Positions 33,907 to 46,515 of a stretch of 64,000 bases of DNA are shown here, one piece after another. Source of the stretch: Brugia malayi (taxonomy: Eukaryota; Nematoda; Chromadorea; Rhabditida; Onchocercidae); contig NW_025062478.1 of NCBI RefSeq assembly GCF_000002995.4, positions 1,116,001 through 1,180,000 of the forward strand. Reading direction: 5' to 3'. The notes under the pieces are model-generated. The model was not told the origin of the DNA and made no database searches. It saw nothing but the letters and a program-made list of their open reading frames with translations. Within the stretch, counting starts at the first letter, position 1. Each line of letters opens with the position of its first letter. The translations under genes and the position numbers were made by a program.

Positions 33907-34408
33907 AATGAAATTGTAATATGTGATAGGCAATAATGAAAAATAAAATAATGTATGCTACTCCATGTACTCTAACCGAAAGCAGTGAGAATGACGATTT
34001 CATCCACTTTTGTACGATTTCTGTTTTTGAAAACGGATTCGGGAACCGACTGCATGAAATACACTAAAAACTTATTTAAACCAGAATAACAATTGATGTT
34101 TTGTTTGTTTCTTGAGGGTGAATTGTTGAAAAAATCTCAATTGTCATCAGCAAAACCATTTTCCTGATCTTCCAGCTGATAAAATGATTTTAAGATAATC
34201 AAATAGAAACAGACACTTTGCTTTGGATTCCACACTTGATTTTTTTGGATGAAATAAATTAATCTTCAGAAAGCAATTTCTTTATTAATGTATAAATGAT
34301 TCCGCAAACCATATTAAAAAAAAATATATATATATAATACTTTACACGCCTACCGTACTATATAAAGGATTGAAATAACCTCTCAGTGACAGCTCTTTAC
34401 TCGCAGTC

Positions 34409-34699
34409 ATGATGCGCTTTTTTGCGTGCCCAATGCGTACTGTAGAAAGGAAGTTAAAAGCGTTGTCTGTTCAGTTTTCCGATATAACTTTGATTCGGTT
34501 CGTTTCGGTACACACTCAATTCATTTCAGGAAACAGTGATACGGTAGCGGCAGTTTACTGTCGGCATAATTTAAAATTTACTTTATCCAATTCTTTCCTA
34601 CTACTGTACAACAATAAGAACGCACTTATTATGGAAAGCTTTTCCAACAAACTGCAAAAATTTTTGCTCTATTTATGTTTTTTCAACCTTTGCTTTTGA
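34409..34699 (+). CDS. possible small gene, unrecognised
   Basis: A 96-codon frame (starting MMRFFACPMRTVERKL) sits just after a TATATAAAGG at about 34360 and a CTCGCAG acceptor-like site at 34406. Its first half has higher G+C than the flanks; the second half is ordinary AT-rich DNA. There is no signal peptide and no recognised motif. It may equally be part of a degraded repeat element. Confidence 0.18.
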   Translation: MMRFFACPMRTVERKLKALSVQFSDITLIRFVSVHTQFISGNSDTVAAVYCRHNLKFTLSNSFLLLYNNKNALIMESFSNKLQKFLLYLCFFNLCF

Positions 34700-34882
34700 C
34701 AAAAAAAAAAGTCTGTCGCGAAACTCGAAATAATCTCGCGAACTTTCAAATAACTTACAAAATATATCAAATAAAATTGTATTAATCTATAGTACTAAAA
34801 TTCGTCTTAATTGAATATTAAAAATATAAAACTCTTTCAAATTTGCATCATGCAACCATTAATCCAGCACTCATCTTCCCAT

Positions 34883-35455
34883 TGTAGTTGAGCTTATCTG
34901 CTTGTCTAGACATTTTCATCTGATAACAAAAAAAAAGGTATGTGCATTGTCTAACATGCTAAAAATTACTCTTTGTTCCAAATCAAATTTGCTTGCAATG
35001 TTGAAATATTGCAATAGTTTCTAAGCTAAGCTAATAGTCATTCCTTGAGAAACTACAATATTAAATATTAAAACCCATCTCTAGCTATACAAAGAGTAGA
35101 TCATCTGATAGCTCTTATTTAACAATCATGCTTTTGCTGCAAGTCATTGTCCACTATATAAGGACTTGGACCTCTCTCTTTTCCTTACCAGTAGGTTACA
35201 TTCAGCTGCTCTCTCCCATTCAGAGTTGAGTTCATTTCTCCGTTAATTTATTCATTTATCCACTTCCTTTATCTCATTTGTAGATACTGTACGAAATTAT
35301 CAGTATTGTCGCTATAAATCAGTAATTATGTATTGTGATTGTTAGTTTTGGATTCCACACTTCATTATAAATCAATAATTATGTATTGTGATTGTTAGTG
35401 AATAAAATCGTTACAACAAATCTTTCACTGAATTCATTCGTCTGTACCAACTATA
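34883..35455 (+). mobile_element. LTR-like segment, possible solo LTR
   Basis: The segment has the parts expected of an LTR in order: a more complex upstream half, ACTATATAAGGAC at about 35152, a CT-rich stretch, and GTGAATAAAATC at about 35398 as a polyadenylation signal. A 34-base direct repeat lies at 35313-35346 and 35366-35399. The 15 bases between them (TTGGATTCCACACTT, 35348-35362) also occur at the outer end of both palindrome arms (34223-34237). No target-site duplication, primer site or pol frame is visible. Confidence 0.25.
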
Positions 35456-37114
35456 ATAACAAACAAGGAAGGCTCTTGAGCATGCGAAAATGCAGTTCGA
35501 TTCTAAGCCACAAGTAATATTTAGACTGAGCATCAAATTTCACCACAAACTCGCTATAATCTAGAAATAAATAAAACTCTTTAGTCATTTATAGCTTTTG
35601 AAGTAAAATGTCTTCTTCCACAAAAACCACAAAATTTTAAGTCTTTTTACTGGCTTGCAAGTTGCTAAATGATTTAAAACGTATATTAAAAATTTGAAAT
35701 ATGCTTTTAAAAAAGCTATAATTTGTAATATAATGTAGAGGTTACGTAAGTTTGGAATTTATATATATGTGAGGAAGGTATGTAAATATCTTATTATTTG
35801 CAAAAAATTTTAAATTTATTTGTGTGTACTTTTTTTGAATGGAATTTGCATAAAATACAAATTGAGCATTTTTTGATGCAAATTGATCTATTCATATCTA
35901 CAAATGGACATCTTTTCATCTCTTTTTCAAAAATATATTCTATCTATTAGTCTACAAATACTTTTGGTTATCGTCAATAGACCTTTTTTAAATCTCATCC
36001 TTAAATCAATTCCGTTAGATATACTTTTATTTTTAATACAATATTAGGTTATTAATTCTTGTATGAAGCTATGAAATGGCTTCGCTATTTCCTTTATCCA
36101 GAATCATGTCTTGTCTTAATTTTTCATTTTTCCATCTTTTTTTTTAAATTTTCATTTTTTTCCAAATCTCATTTTTCAAAAGATCAAGAGTTATCACTAT
36201 CTGGCTAGTTTTGACGATTCATCGATAGTGAAATTTTATACAAATGCTTGTTAATTGTCACTTGAAATTGCTTATTTTTTATTGCTATTTGATTTTAAAT
36301 TGCTACTTGCTCTCGTGGCAATTGCCGCATGCTATTATTTGTTGCAAACAGTTATTAAAGTAAGCTTATCATTGCGATGCGTTATTTTTAATTTTGTACA
36401 ATTCAATAAAATTTTATTTTCATTTTATTTTCAATTGAAGTTTTCAAAATAATCTAAATAATTCAGTATTTTTAAACCATTCACTGAAAAGATTTTAGGA
36501 ACCCATTGCAAAGTAGCAATGTTTATAGTAACACTCTGATAATACCCTTTTTTTTAACTCTGCAGAAACATTTGTAGTGTTATCTAAGTTTCTCTCGCAA
36601 TTAGTAATTTTATTTTTTACATCTAAAAATTATCTCAATTAGTCAAATATTTTTATTTATAGATTTAAAACTTTTATAAATGAGTCTACACATTCTTAAA
36701 TAAGCTTTATTAGTTTGATAATCTTTAATGATCTTGATCTTCCCCATTATTATATGTTCCAATAAGTTGTAATCCTTCTAATGTGCATTTTTTGTTAATT
36801 GTCGGAAATAATAATAATTATTAGTTAGTAGAAACCAGTCATTATATCCTGAAAACTTTTAACTTGTTTAGTAGGAAGAAAAATGCGTTGTTTATTCCTT
36901 TTTGGGAAAGCTTTGTTTTTTTCTTAGACATTATAGGACAATCACGAATGATTACCAATCGTAGTCGGTTTTTTTTTTTTTTCTTTCTGTTAATCCAGGA
37001 GAAATCCGTTTGATGTAGATAATTATAGGATAGAATAACATCAAAATATTTCGTGATTTTATTTGACAAGCAAAACAAGTAGTAGTTGTTAAAGTAGGGT
37101 AGGAAGTCATTGTT
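35456..37114 (+). other. intergenic region, no supported gene
   Basis: AT-rich sequence. Around 36240-36362 a hydrophobic frame (FKLLLALVAIAACYYLLQ) ends at a GTAAGC donor and could be a leader exon, but nothing downstream joins it convincingly. No RNA gene was seen. Confidence 0.35.
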
Positions 37115-37940
37115 TAATTTCTTAATTTCAGTTTAAATTTCTAAATTATCAATATATCAAAAAACTGTTTCTAATTAAAAAAAAAAACAAACCGGAAATG
37201 ACGATTTCAAATATGAAAAGAAAATAAATGAAAGAATAGTTAAGGAATTAAAAAATTAATTAACATTTTTTGTACTTTTACTGTGATATGAAGAACTCAT
37301 TTTTTCTAGATATCATCATTGGTATAAAAATATCAAAATTTGACGTCGCTGCAATCAGTCCTAGCAAACTTTTTAATTCGGTTTTTTAAATACATGCAAT
37401 TAAAAGACATATATAATTAAAGACTGATTTAGAAAAAGGTAGAGCAAATTTTGTTGAAGTAAAGGATAGAAAAAGAAATATTCTCTTAAAATTTTTGATA
37501 CATGAAATTAGTTAAATTGATATTTTGAAATTGAAAACTCATTACCAGCAATTTATTATTAATATCTAATTGTAATCTCAAATTAACTGGAGTCTATCTA
37601 AAAAAAAAAAAACAAAAAAATGAAAAATTTTATAAACATAAAGTTCTAAGATCATTAAATAAACAAATTATTTATCGGAGAAGAAAACAAACATTTCGCT
37701 GACAATTTATGGGCGTTGTCGTAATGTTTGATAGTGGTGATATGTTGTTTTGCTTTGATGTATAAATCATAGTGACACCATTCAACTATCGATTTCAATT
37801 CATCATAAATATTCTAAAAAAGTGATCAATCATTGAGGTTTATCATTGAACACTGCAAACAATTTTAATTACTTTTTTTTTTTACTGCACTGATTTTAAT
37901 TTAATTTTGCGATTAAAAGCAAAATTAAATTAAAATTACA
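37115..37940 (+). repeat. left arm of a second inverted repeat
   Basis: In reverse complement this matches 38550-39400. Shared segments include CAATCAGTCCTAGCAA, TATCAAAATTT, GATATGAAGAACTC, a block around TGTTGTTTTGCTTTGATG, and TCATCATAAATATTCTAAAA. The arms are roughly 85-90% alike by eye. No open frame is preserved in both. Edges are approximate. Confidence 0.8.
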
Positions 37941-38549
37941 ATCGACAATTTTAGACTTTGGAATGAAATTATTTCGATTAATTTTTTTAAAATATTGGAA
38001 TGGATTGTATAATTAAATATGCAAATTTATTGATTTATCAAGTAATCAAGGAAATTTCTGATCAAATTAATCTATTAAATAAAATTCAAATAATCAAAGG
38101 AATTTTGATGTTATGTACTACACTTATGAATTAAATAATTATTAAATTCCATCATGAAAGAAAATGCAAATAGTTTCTTATCTTTTCTATCCAAACCCGT
38201 AATGCATTTTTTTTTTATTTTTTATTTCCGTTTTTTACTTTCTAAAATCCATTAACAGTAGCAATGATTTCAGTGAAGGAAATTATTATTAGGATTTAGT
38301 TTTGCTAAAAAAAAAAATTTTTTTTTGGGACCAAAATGCAAATAATTCATATTGAATTATATCATTCATACAATTATTTCATAAAGAAATGAATTTTACT
38401 TGATTAGTCCATCTCTAATGTTTTTCTTTTGTCAAAATGATTGAAAATTTTTTGAATTGCTACTGAGTGTACAACACTTCGTCACTAATTTTCTTGTTTA
38501 ATAAAGTATATTGGGTATTATGCTAATTTTCTTGTTTAATAAACTATTT
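37941..38549 (+). other. spacer of the second inverted repeat
   Basis: An AT-rich spacer of about 0.6 kb without a gene. At both inner arm ends the same short palindromic words (AATTTAATTTTGCG and its complement) occur, so the inner ends themselves fold back. Confidence 0.5.
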
Positions 38550-39400
38550 TTAATTCAATTTTGCTTCTAATCGCAAAATTAAATTAAAATTATCACAGCA
38601 ATTAAAATTGCATATAATTTTTTGTAGTGCTCAATGATAAACCTCAATGATTGGTTACTTTTTTAGAATATTTATGATGAATTGAAATCGATAGTTGAAT
38701 GGTGTCACTGTGATTTATACATCAAAGCAAAACAACATATCACCACTATCAAACACTACGACAACACCAATAAATTGTCAGCGAAATGTTTGTTTTCTTC
38801 TCCGATAAATAATTTGTTTATTTAATGATCTTAAAACTCTATGTCTATAAAATTTTTCATTTTTTTTTTTTTTACATAGAATCCAGTTAATTGAGATTAC
38901 AATTATTATATTAAAACGAAATTGTTGCTAATGAGTTTTCAATTTCAAAATATTAATTTAACTAATTTTAAAAATTTTAAGAGAATGTTTCGTTTTCTAT
39001 CCTTTTCTTCAGCAAAATCTGCTCAACCTTTTTCCAAATCAGTCTTTAATTGTATGTGTCTTTTAACTGTATGAGTTTTAATTGTATGAATTTTTGTTTT
39101 TTTTTTTTTTTAATATAAATCTTAAGAATTAAAAAGCTTGCTAGGACTGATTGTAGCGATGTAAAATTTTGATATTTTTGTACCTTTGATGATATCTAGA
39201 AAAAAAAATGAGTTCTTCATATCACAGCAAAAATACAAAAACTGATATTTGGTTTTTTAATTCCCTAATTAGTCTTTCACTTATTTTCTTTTCTTACTTG
39301 GAATTGTCTGGTTTTCTGTTTGTTTTTTGTTTTAATTGATCAGAGGTAGCTTTTGATATATTGATAATTTAGAAAATTGATCTGAAATTAAGGAATAGAA
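38550..39400 (+). repeat. right arm of the second inverted repeat
   Basis: Partner of 37115-37940. Similarity fades at about 39390, where CTGAAATTAAGG matches CTTAATTTCAG of the left outer end. A transcript crossing both arms would form a hairpin of about 0.8 kb. No transposase frame or terminal duplication is visible. Confidence 0.8.
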
Positions 39401-39424
39401 TTTCTTTGTGATGTTGTGCCGGCG

Positions 39425-40312
39425 ATGCTATATGTTAAAAATAGTGATATTAATGAGGAAGAATTTAGAAAGATATTAATGAAAAAGCTTGAATTGGGGG
39501 TTAGTTTCATTGGATAAATATAAGTAGAATTTTAAAAACAGATCAAATCAATTAAGTTTTAAAATTCACTATTGTTTTGTGTCTTCTGTTCACATGTATA
39601 AATTAGCTTTTAAATGTTTTCAGGGAAAACAAAGCAGAATTCGAGATGAAGTAAAAAAAAAATGTAAAGAGATGAAATCAAAAGAAACTATAAAGGTAAA
39701 AAAAACGAAATGTCAAATTAAATGATCTCCATTCGTTTTTCAAAAATTCGAAGATACAATTTTTAAATTGAAAAGCAAAAATGATACGTTTTAAAGAAAA
39801 AAATTTTTAAAAATCACTTCTCAAAATTGTCAAAATTATCTTTGACAATTTTTAGAAATGAAAAGTAGGAATGATATGTTTTTTTTTTCAAAAAAAAAAA
39901 AAAATCACTTTTTAAAATTTTCAAACAATTTTTTCACTATCTTTGATATTGTCGTTTCGTTCTTCACATTATAATGATATTACATTTGCACACAGCTTAT
40001 AGGCTAAATAAACTATAAAGAAAATTAATGGAGCAGTGGAAATTTTAAAAAATTTGCTATGCTAATATAATTTCGATAGGTAAATTGCCGAGAAAATTAA
40101 TTAAAATATTTGAGAATGTTAATAAATTCTAAAAATATACAAATATAACAATGGATAACAAATATTATACGTGAAAAACAAATTGTAAAACTATAAAATA
40201 AATTCTAAAAATAAAAAAAAAGCAATAAATTATAAAATAAAATAAACATGGTAAAAAATCATTTTTTCTATTTTAGGTCTCATACAAAACTGAGAATCAT
40301 ATCATCACCTAA
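39425..40312 (+). CDS. possible small Lys-rich protein, unrecognised
   Basis: Three exons can be joined: 39425-39499, 39624-39695, 40277-40312 (60 residues), all at phase 0 with TTTTCAG and TTTTAG acceptors and GTTAGT and GTAAAA donors. The product starts MLYVKNSDINEEEFRKILMK and continues with a charged, probably helical GKQSRIRDEVKKKCKEMKSK. An AATAAA is near 40404. There is no signal peptide or known motif. It begins 25 bases beyond the second inverted repeat. Charged composition and consistent phases favour a gene; the tiny size argues for caution. Confidence 0.3.
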
Positions 40313-43300
40313 AATAATACGGCAAATATGTTTTAAACATTTTTTTTAAAAAAAAAAGAAAAATGAACTGCCGGAAATTAGAAATATTGTATGATGATTT
40401 TCAATAAAGTATATTGAAAAAAGAAAATCGTAAAAATTCTGACTGAAAAAAATGAAAAAAGATAATCATAAAAAAAAAACGAATCTTATGCTTGTCTCAT
40501 TGAAATTTTCCTTAGAATAATGAAGTAGAAAAAAAAAAAAGTTTAAAAAAATCAATCAGAAAAATGTTTTCAAGTTTTTATGTATGTTTTGAAATAGAAT
40601 TCAAAAAAAAAAAACACTACCTATAGTTGTTCAATTCAATTTTCTTTTATTTACAATTTGAATTCAATCTTTATGGTAAGATAATGTGAGCATTTTTCTA
40701 AACAATTTCGCTTATCTAGTTAATTCATACTTAAAATACATATATAAATTTTTGAAATTATTGAAATTTTTTTATTACATATTAAGTTTCATTTTAAAAT
40801 AATTTTTTTTGTGCATTATTTCTATGCTCTTTGTCATTATTGTTTTTGTTTGTTTACTTGTTGTCATAATATATTTCTTTTGTTTACTTGTTGTTATAAT
40901 ATATTTTTTTTAGAATGAAAAAATATTAATAATACTGACTAGTTATCAGAAGTTAACGTTGTGAGCGCAATAATTTAAAAAAAAAAAGTGATATTAGCAA
41001 AACTGGAATGCTTTCTTTTTTTTTGTAATTTAAATAAACATTCAAAATGATTCATTAAATAATGAATATAAGTTGAAGTATTAAGAAGACATTTCAGCTA
41101 CAAATATATTTATATACAATATGTCTTAAAGAGGATGGATGGATATAGTGACCAGTTACCAGAAGTGACCAGAAGTTGACCTTGTCAATGCAGTCAATAA
41201 CATTGAACCCTAAAATAACAACAACTAAATGCAATCTTTTGCGACAATAATTGATTTATATGTGATCATCAAAGGGACAAATTTTATCATTTATTGATTG
41301 AACAGAGGAAAAGTTTTAAGACTAAAAAATAATAAAAATAGACTAGCAATCATTGTTTACTGATATGTGTGCAATTAGAACTTTATGAATTATGGCTAAA
41401 TGCTTGTATTTGCTTAGTAAATTATTGAAATGCACTAAAAGTCATAAAAACTTTGAACTATCATTGGTGGCTAGCAAAGAAAGGTGAACTTTTCTAGTTT
41501 TTGCAAAAAAAAAGATACTTATAAAAAATGAAAGTCAAAATGATAAAGCAATGATATTTTTAATTTAACTGTGACAATTTAAAGTTCACACTTTGAAGTA
41601 GCAAATACTTTTAATTGGAAATTAAAATTTCATATCTTCTTCATTTTTCATTTTTAGTTATTTCTCGCGTTAAAAAAAATGATATTTATTTATTTATTTT
41701 TTAACTTCTATCACGCGATGTCTAATTTAAAAACTTAACTTTCATTGTTTTTTTTTAAAAATTTTCAGGTATTATTGCAAGATTCATTAGAATTTTCTTT
41801 TAAAATGATAACAGTGAGTGATAATTTTAATAAATAAAGTATAATAATATTAAATATAAAAAGAAATAATAATCATAAAAGATCAACAATTCCAGATCAT
41901 ATTTTATTCAATCATACATTTTAAGCTTAGAGTTAACCTTTTATTATTGTTACAAATGAAAAAGAGAAAATTCTTGTTATTTTAATTTTTTTTTAAATAA
42001 ATTCTAGTTTTTTGCTTTAAAAGGGAAAATAAAAACATGAATAAATAATTTTATGTAATAAGAAAGCGATAAATTGAAAAGAATGGCAAATTTCCATACT
42101 TCAATCTTTGACTAAACTAATTAAAATAGAATTGAGTAAATTGTTAAATTGTTAGCGTCATTTGTTAATTAGCTTAATTAAATCTAATTTATCTCAAACC
42201 ATTAAAATACATAGAAACTAATTTGATCAAAGTTTAAATTTGTTCAAATCTGTTTCAAATATGCTTATAAAAAGTAACTGTAAGTAATCTTATATGAATT
42301 AATTTTTGAATATGCTACACTGTACTATTTTATCAGCTTTAACATTTACAAATCATCGATTACAGTATCTCTAATTTTGTAATTTTAAACTTTTAATATA
42401 AATTTGCCAAAAATTTTAAGTATCACAAATAATTTCTATTGCATTGATTTCTTCATTTTGTTAACTATTTTTGCATACAAATTTTGATTCAGTTATGACT
42501 AATAAAACTTAAATTTTAATTAATTAAGATTAAACAGAATTAAACTAGTCAAATTGTTTTGTTAATGGCAGTAAATAAATTTCATATTTATATATCAAAA
42601 AAAAAAAAGAACATATGTAATTATATCCTAGAGGAATTCATTTATTTTATGACCTCGATATTTTTCATAATATTAAAATTCTATAGCTTGAATAATTTAA
42701 TAAACATAAGTTAGTTTGTTTTTTTTTTTTTAAATAATACTATTTAAATAATTTAAGAGAGCTGTTGACAATATTACTGTTCATTCAGATGTTTTTATAA
42801 AAATAATAATACTAAAAAGTTAATTTGATAAAATTTACATAGCTTTTGCTGTAACGAAATTAAAATTTACATTATCAGAATTAATTAAACTTGATAAATG
42901 TAAAATTTTAATCAAAATTTTATTTAAGTTTACTAAAATATATTCATTTAATCTGAAAGAAGCAGAGCAAATTGATTAACATTCGAAATAATCATTGGCG
43001 CTATACGACGATGATGAAGAAGAGATGAACGAACTTTATAGATTTGATCGATGATTTGAGGAGGAACTGGAACAGAATCTCTCCATCAATTCTTTAAAGA
43101 TTTCAATTTACAATCTTAAATTTCATTTCGCTCAAATGAACTGACACTAAGCTATACCTCATCACCAACTCTTTCATTTCATTTGTTTAATAATCCAAAT
43201 ATTCAACAATTCAATTATAAAACTTTTAATTCATTGAAAATTTGTCAACATTAAGTAATATTACTAAGTGTTTATTAATCCTTAAAAAAAATCTAAAATT

Positions 43301-46300
43301 TTAATGAATAATCTTAAAGATTTTCATAACATTTGGTGAGTTATTTAGCTGATGACTTACTTTTTCAATTTCATTTTCAATTTTTGCTCAATGTTTAGAG
43401 CATGAAATAATTTCAATAATTGCTTATATAAAGCAAAATAAATTTTGAGATGAAAAATAAATTAAATTGAAATCGAAAGCTGTATAATTTTTATTCAACT
43501 AAGTTTTCTTTTATTCAATTAAATTTTTATTTCACTAAATTTGGTCCAACTATCATATCGTATAATTCTCATTATCATTTATTTATCTTTCAATTTCACC
43601 TTTTTTCTTCCTCAGATTACTGATATGGCTGTTATCATTGTTATCAGTATCAAACTTTGACTGCACTTTTACCTCTTACTCATCTAAAATTTCCATTTTT
43701 TTTTTTTTTTTTTTTTGTTGTTGTCGGATATCTAAGATTTTAGGAAATTTCTTCTATTCCTTCATACAATTAAAAATTGCTTTTTTTTTTTTTCGGAAAA
43801 AGGAATAAAATGAAAGAAATAACATTTTTAAAATTAGCATTTCTCACTTATTATCAGTAATTCAAAAAGAGATCAAATAAAATAAACAATAAATATACAA
43901 TAAAAACCATCAATAGATGAAACGTTGTATATTTATCATTCATTTTTTCATTAAGTTGAAGAAATTTGTATAATTATAACTTTTCTAATGGACTATCAGT
44001 AAATAAGATTATTAAATTATACTGTATTTCCAGTTATCTATGAAATATCTCAATTTCAACTTCTTTTGATTTTTTTTTTTATTGAAAAAAAGATATAATG
44101 AAATATATTTATCATATCAATTAATATACTGATAAGGATAATGATTATAATAGTAACGAATTATTTATTAAAAGTGGAATACGATTTTCCGATGATAACT
44201 AATATGGAGAGAAATTAAATAAGAAAGCCAAAAGCAAATTGAAAAAAGTAATAGTTATCATATTAATGTTAAATGATAAAGAAGTGATAATAATGCTAGA
44301 ACTGATAATGAGCAATCGTAATAATCATTGTAGTGATAAGGATAATGATAATAACCACAATGGATAATGGAGAAGAATTGATTTTTTTGCACTTTCTATT
44401 TTTGTCTCTCTCTCTCTCTCTCTCTGTATTTTCACTTTTCCTATAGTTTTGCTCAAAAAAAAATTAATTTTAAAATCCAAATAAAAATAGCAAAAAAAAA
44501 ATATGTATAAATTTTCATTATATTTAAATGATAACATGTCTTTTTTTTAAAGTAATCCATAAAAATATCAATGATAATCATTTATTTTAAGTTTTGCACA
44601 ATTTATGTTCACTTAACATTTTTCTTTCCCTTTTTTTTTTCACACTAACTTTTTTGTCAGTTAAAATTTATCATTATCATCACTATCAGTCTCATTTGTT
44701 ACTGATAACTCATACACTGATAAGATAATACTATGTTAGTTTTTCCTATTAAGCTAATGACCTTAATCAGTTATATATATGTTTGCCAACAAGTTTATCT
44801 TGTAAAAAAAAAATTTAGACGTAATCAATGCGAGCTGATAAATTGAATGAAACAAATTTAATCATTATCAAATATAAAAATATCAAAAAAAAAAAAAAAG
44901 ATTACATTATCAGTATTATCATAAAACCAAACTTTTCTTTCTTAATATATGCATATAAATTCAAAATATAATTTAATATATTGTATAATTATGACTATCA
45001 AAGCAATTTTTTCTTTTTTTTGAATTCTTTTTCTTATCACCTCTTTATCAATCCATTCATCCCTTACCTTCATCTTCTCTAAATATTGACCAGAAAGAAT
45101 GGAAATGAATAGCTTTAAGTTGATTTGATTTAATTTTTGTTTTGCTCTAATTCTTTCATTTCACAATTTTGCTACCAAAACTTCTCTTTTTTTTTCCTTT
45201 CATCTTGCAAGCAATAGAAATATAAAGTTCATCTGATATCAATTAAACAGCTGCTCTTGATGATTAAGTGATTAAAAATAAAAGAGAGATGTGAGGAAGA
45301 AGAGGAAGAAGCAAAGATAAAAAATGTGAAATTGACGTATTTCTTTTTCGTTTTTCATTTTTTTTTTCTCACTTTTGTAAAGTTTATCCTTTGAAACTTC
45401 TATCTAAACGACATTAATTTGTCAATTAATTTGTTATTGTTTTATTTTTACTTTTATCATTATCACATAAAGATAAATAAATTGTTAAAATGTAAAAAGT
45501 TTTGCTTGTATTTTCATTCATTCATTGTGTAAATCAACAATTTGAAGTTATCATTTTCAATTTTTCTTTTTATATTTTGCAAAAATTGTAAATTTATCAT
45601 TGCTACTTTGAAATTAAAATAAAATTGTTTTTCACACAACAATAATTTGTAAAGCTATTTGATAAATTTTATAAAGTTACCGAGTATTTCACAGACAAAT
45701 TTTAATGAGTTAAAATATTCATCTAAAATTTGTGATAAATCATACTGAATTTTATTTAAATTAAAACATTTTGTTTTTTTCTTCAAATAAAAGATTAAAG
45801 ATTAATCAGCAATTTCAGATTTAACATTTTTCTTTTTGTAATTGCAAAGTAACTTTAACAGAACTGTTCCTATTTACTAACATTTTGTAAATATTTCGTT
45901 CTTTCAGATGCTTCTGTATAAATTAGCCATTTCAAAAATTTATTTCTTTTTAATAAACTTCTGAACTTTTATCATTTTAAACTATAACTTATATATGGCT
46001 ATTGTAAACTTGAAAAAAAAAAGAATGTAAATACTTGTAATTTTGTGGAATTTCTTCAATTTCTTTTTTATTTATCATTTATTCTGATAATTCTTCTCCA
46101 AGTTTATTTTCAGATTTTTAAAGCACAAAAATTTCACCAAAAAAAAAGAAAAGAAATTTATTATAATTTAACAGGAATTAAAAAAATTCATATTTATTGA
46201 ATGAGTTTATATAATTGATGTAGCATAAGAAAAACATGAGTGAATTATATTTTAGATATTTAAATTCAATTTTCTTCGTGTGAATTAAGATTAAACTTCG

Positions 46301-46440
46301 GAATTTATTTTTAACAAATAATTGATTAGACGCATAAAGTTTATAACGAATAAATTATAATTTTGGTTAAAAATTTTTAATATTTTAATTTCAATATTTA
46401 ATACTATCAGAGGTATTCGTTTTTATTTCTATTTCATTAT
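40313..46440 (+). other. long gene-poor region
   Basis: About 6 kb of AT-rich DNA with poly-A/T runs and a CT microsatellite at 44405-44424. The only coding-like island is near 42990-43110. One strand reads LALYDDDEEEMNELYRFDR then a stop and FEEELEQNLSINS, and the other reads DSVPVPPQIIDQIYKV. Neither has a clear start or clear splice sites. A TTGTTTACTTGTTGT repeat occurs twice at about 40845-40895. No RNA gene is evident. Confidence 0.4.
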
Positions 46441-46445
46441 TTCAG
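46437..46445 (+). other. probable trans-splice acceptor of the LAPTM-like gene
   Basis: TTATTTCAG ends at 46445, 70 bases upstream of the ATG at 46516. No upstream exon is visible. Confidence 0.35.
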
Positions 46446-46515
46446 AGCTTATAATTATATGAATACTGATATGTAGCACCAGCAAATTCGTGCAATCGTT
46501 GTAATTGTATTTACA

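Larger units (their letters stand above)
31665..34325 (+). repeat. right arm of the large inverted duplication
   Basis: This is the reverse-complement partner of 27855-30785. Outer identity is high: exon 2 of the two Gly-rich genes differs by very few bases, giving two residue changes in the tail. The arm ends where a TATATATATA run begins at about 34325. Beyond this the two sides share nothing visible. Confidence 0.85.

Noticed and set aside
35490..35515. tRNA B-box-like AGTTCGATTCT
   Set aside because: No A box and no acceptor or anticodon stem can be paired around it.
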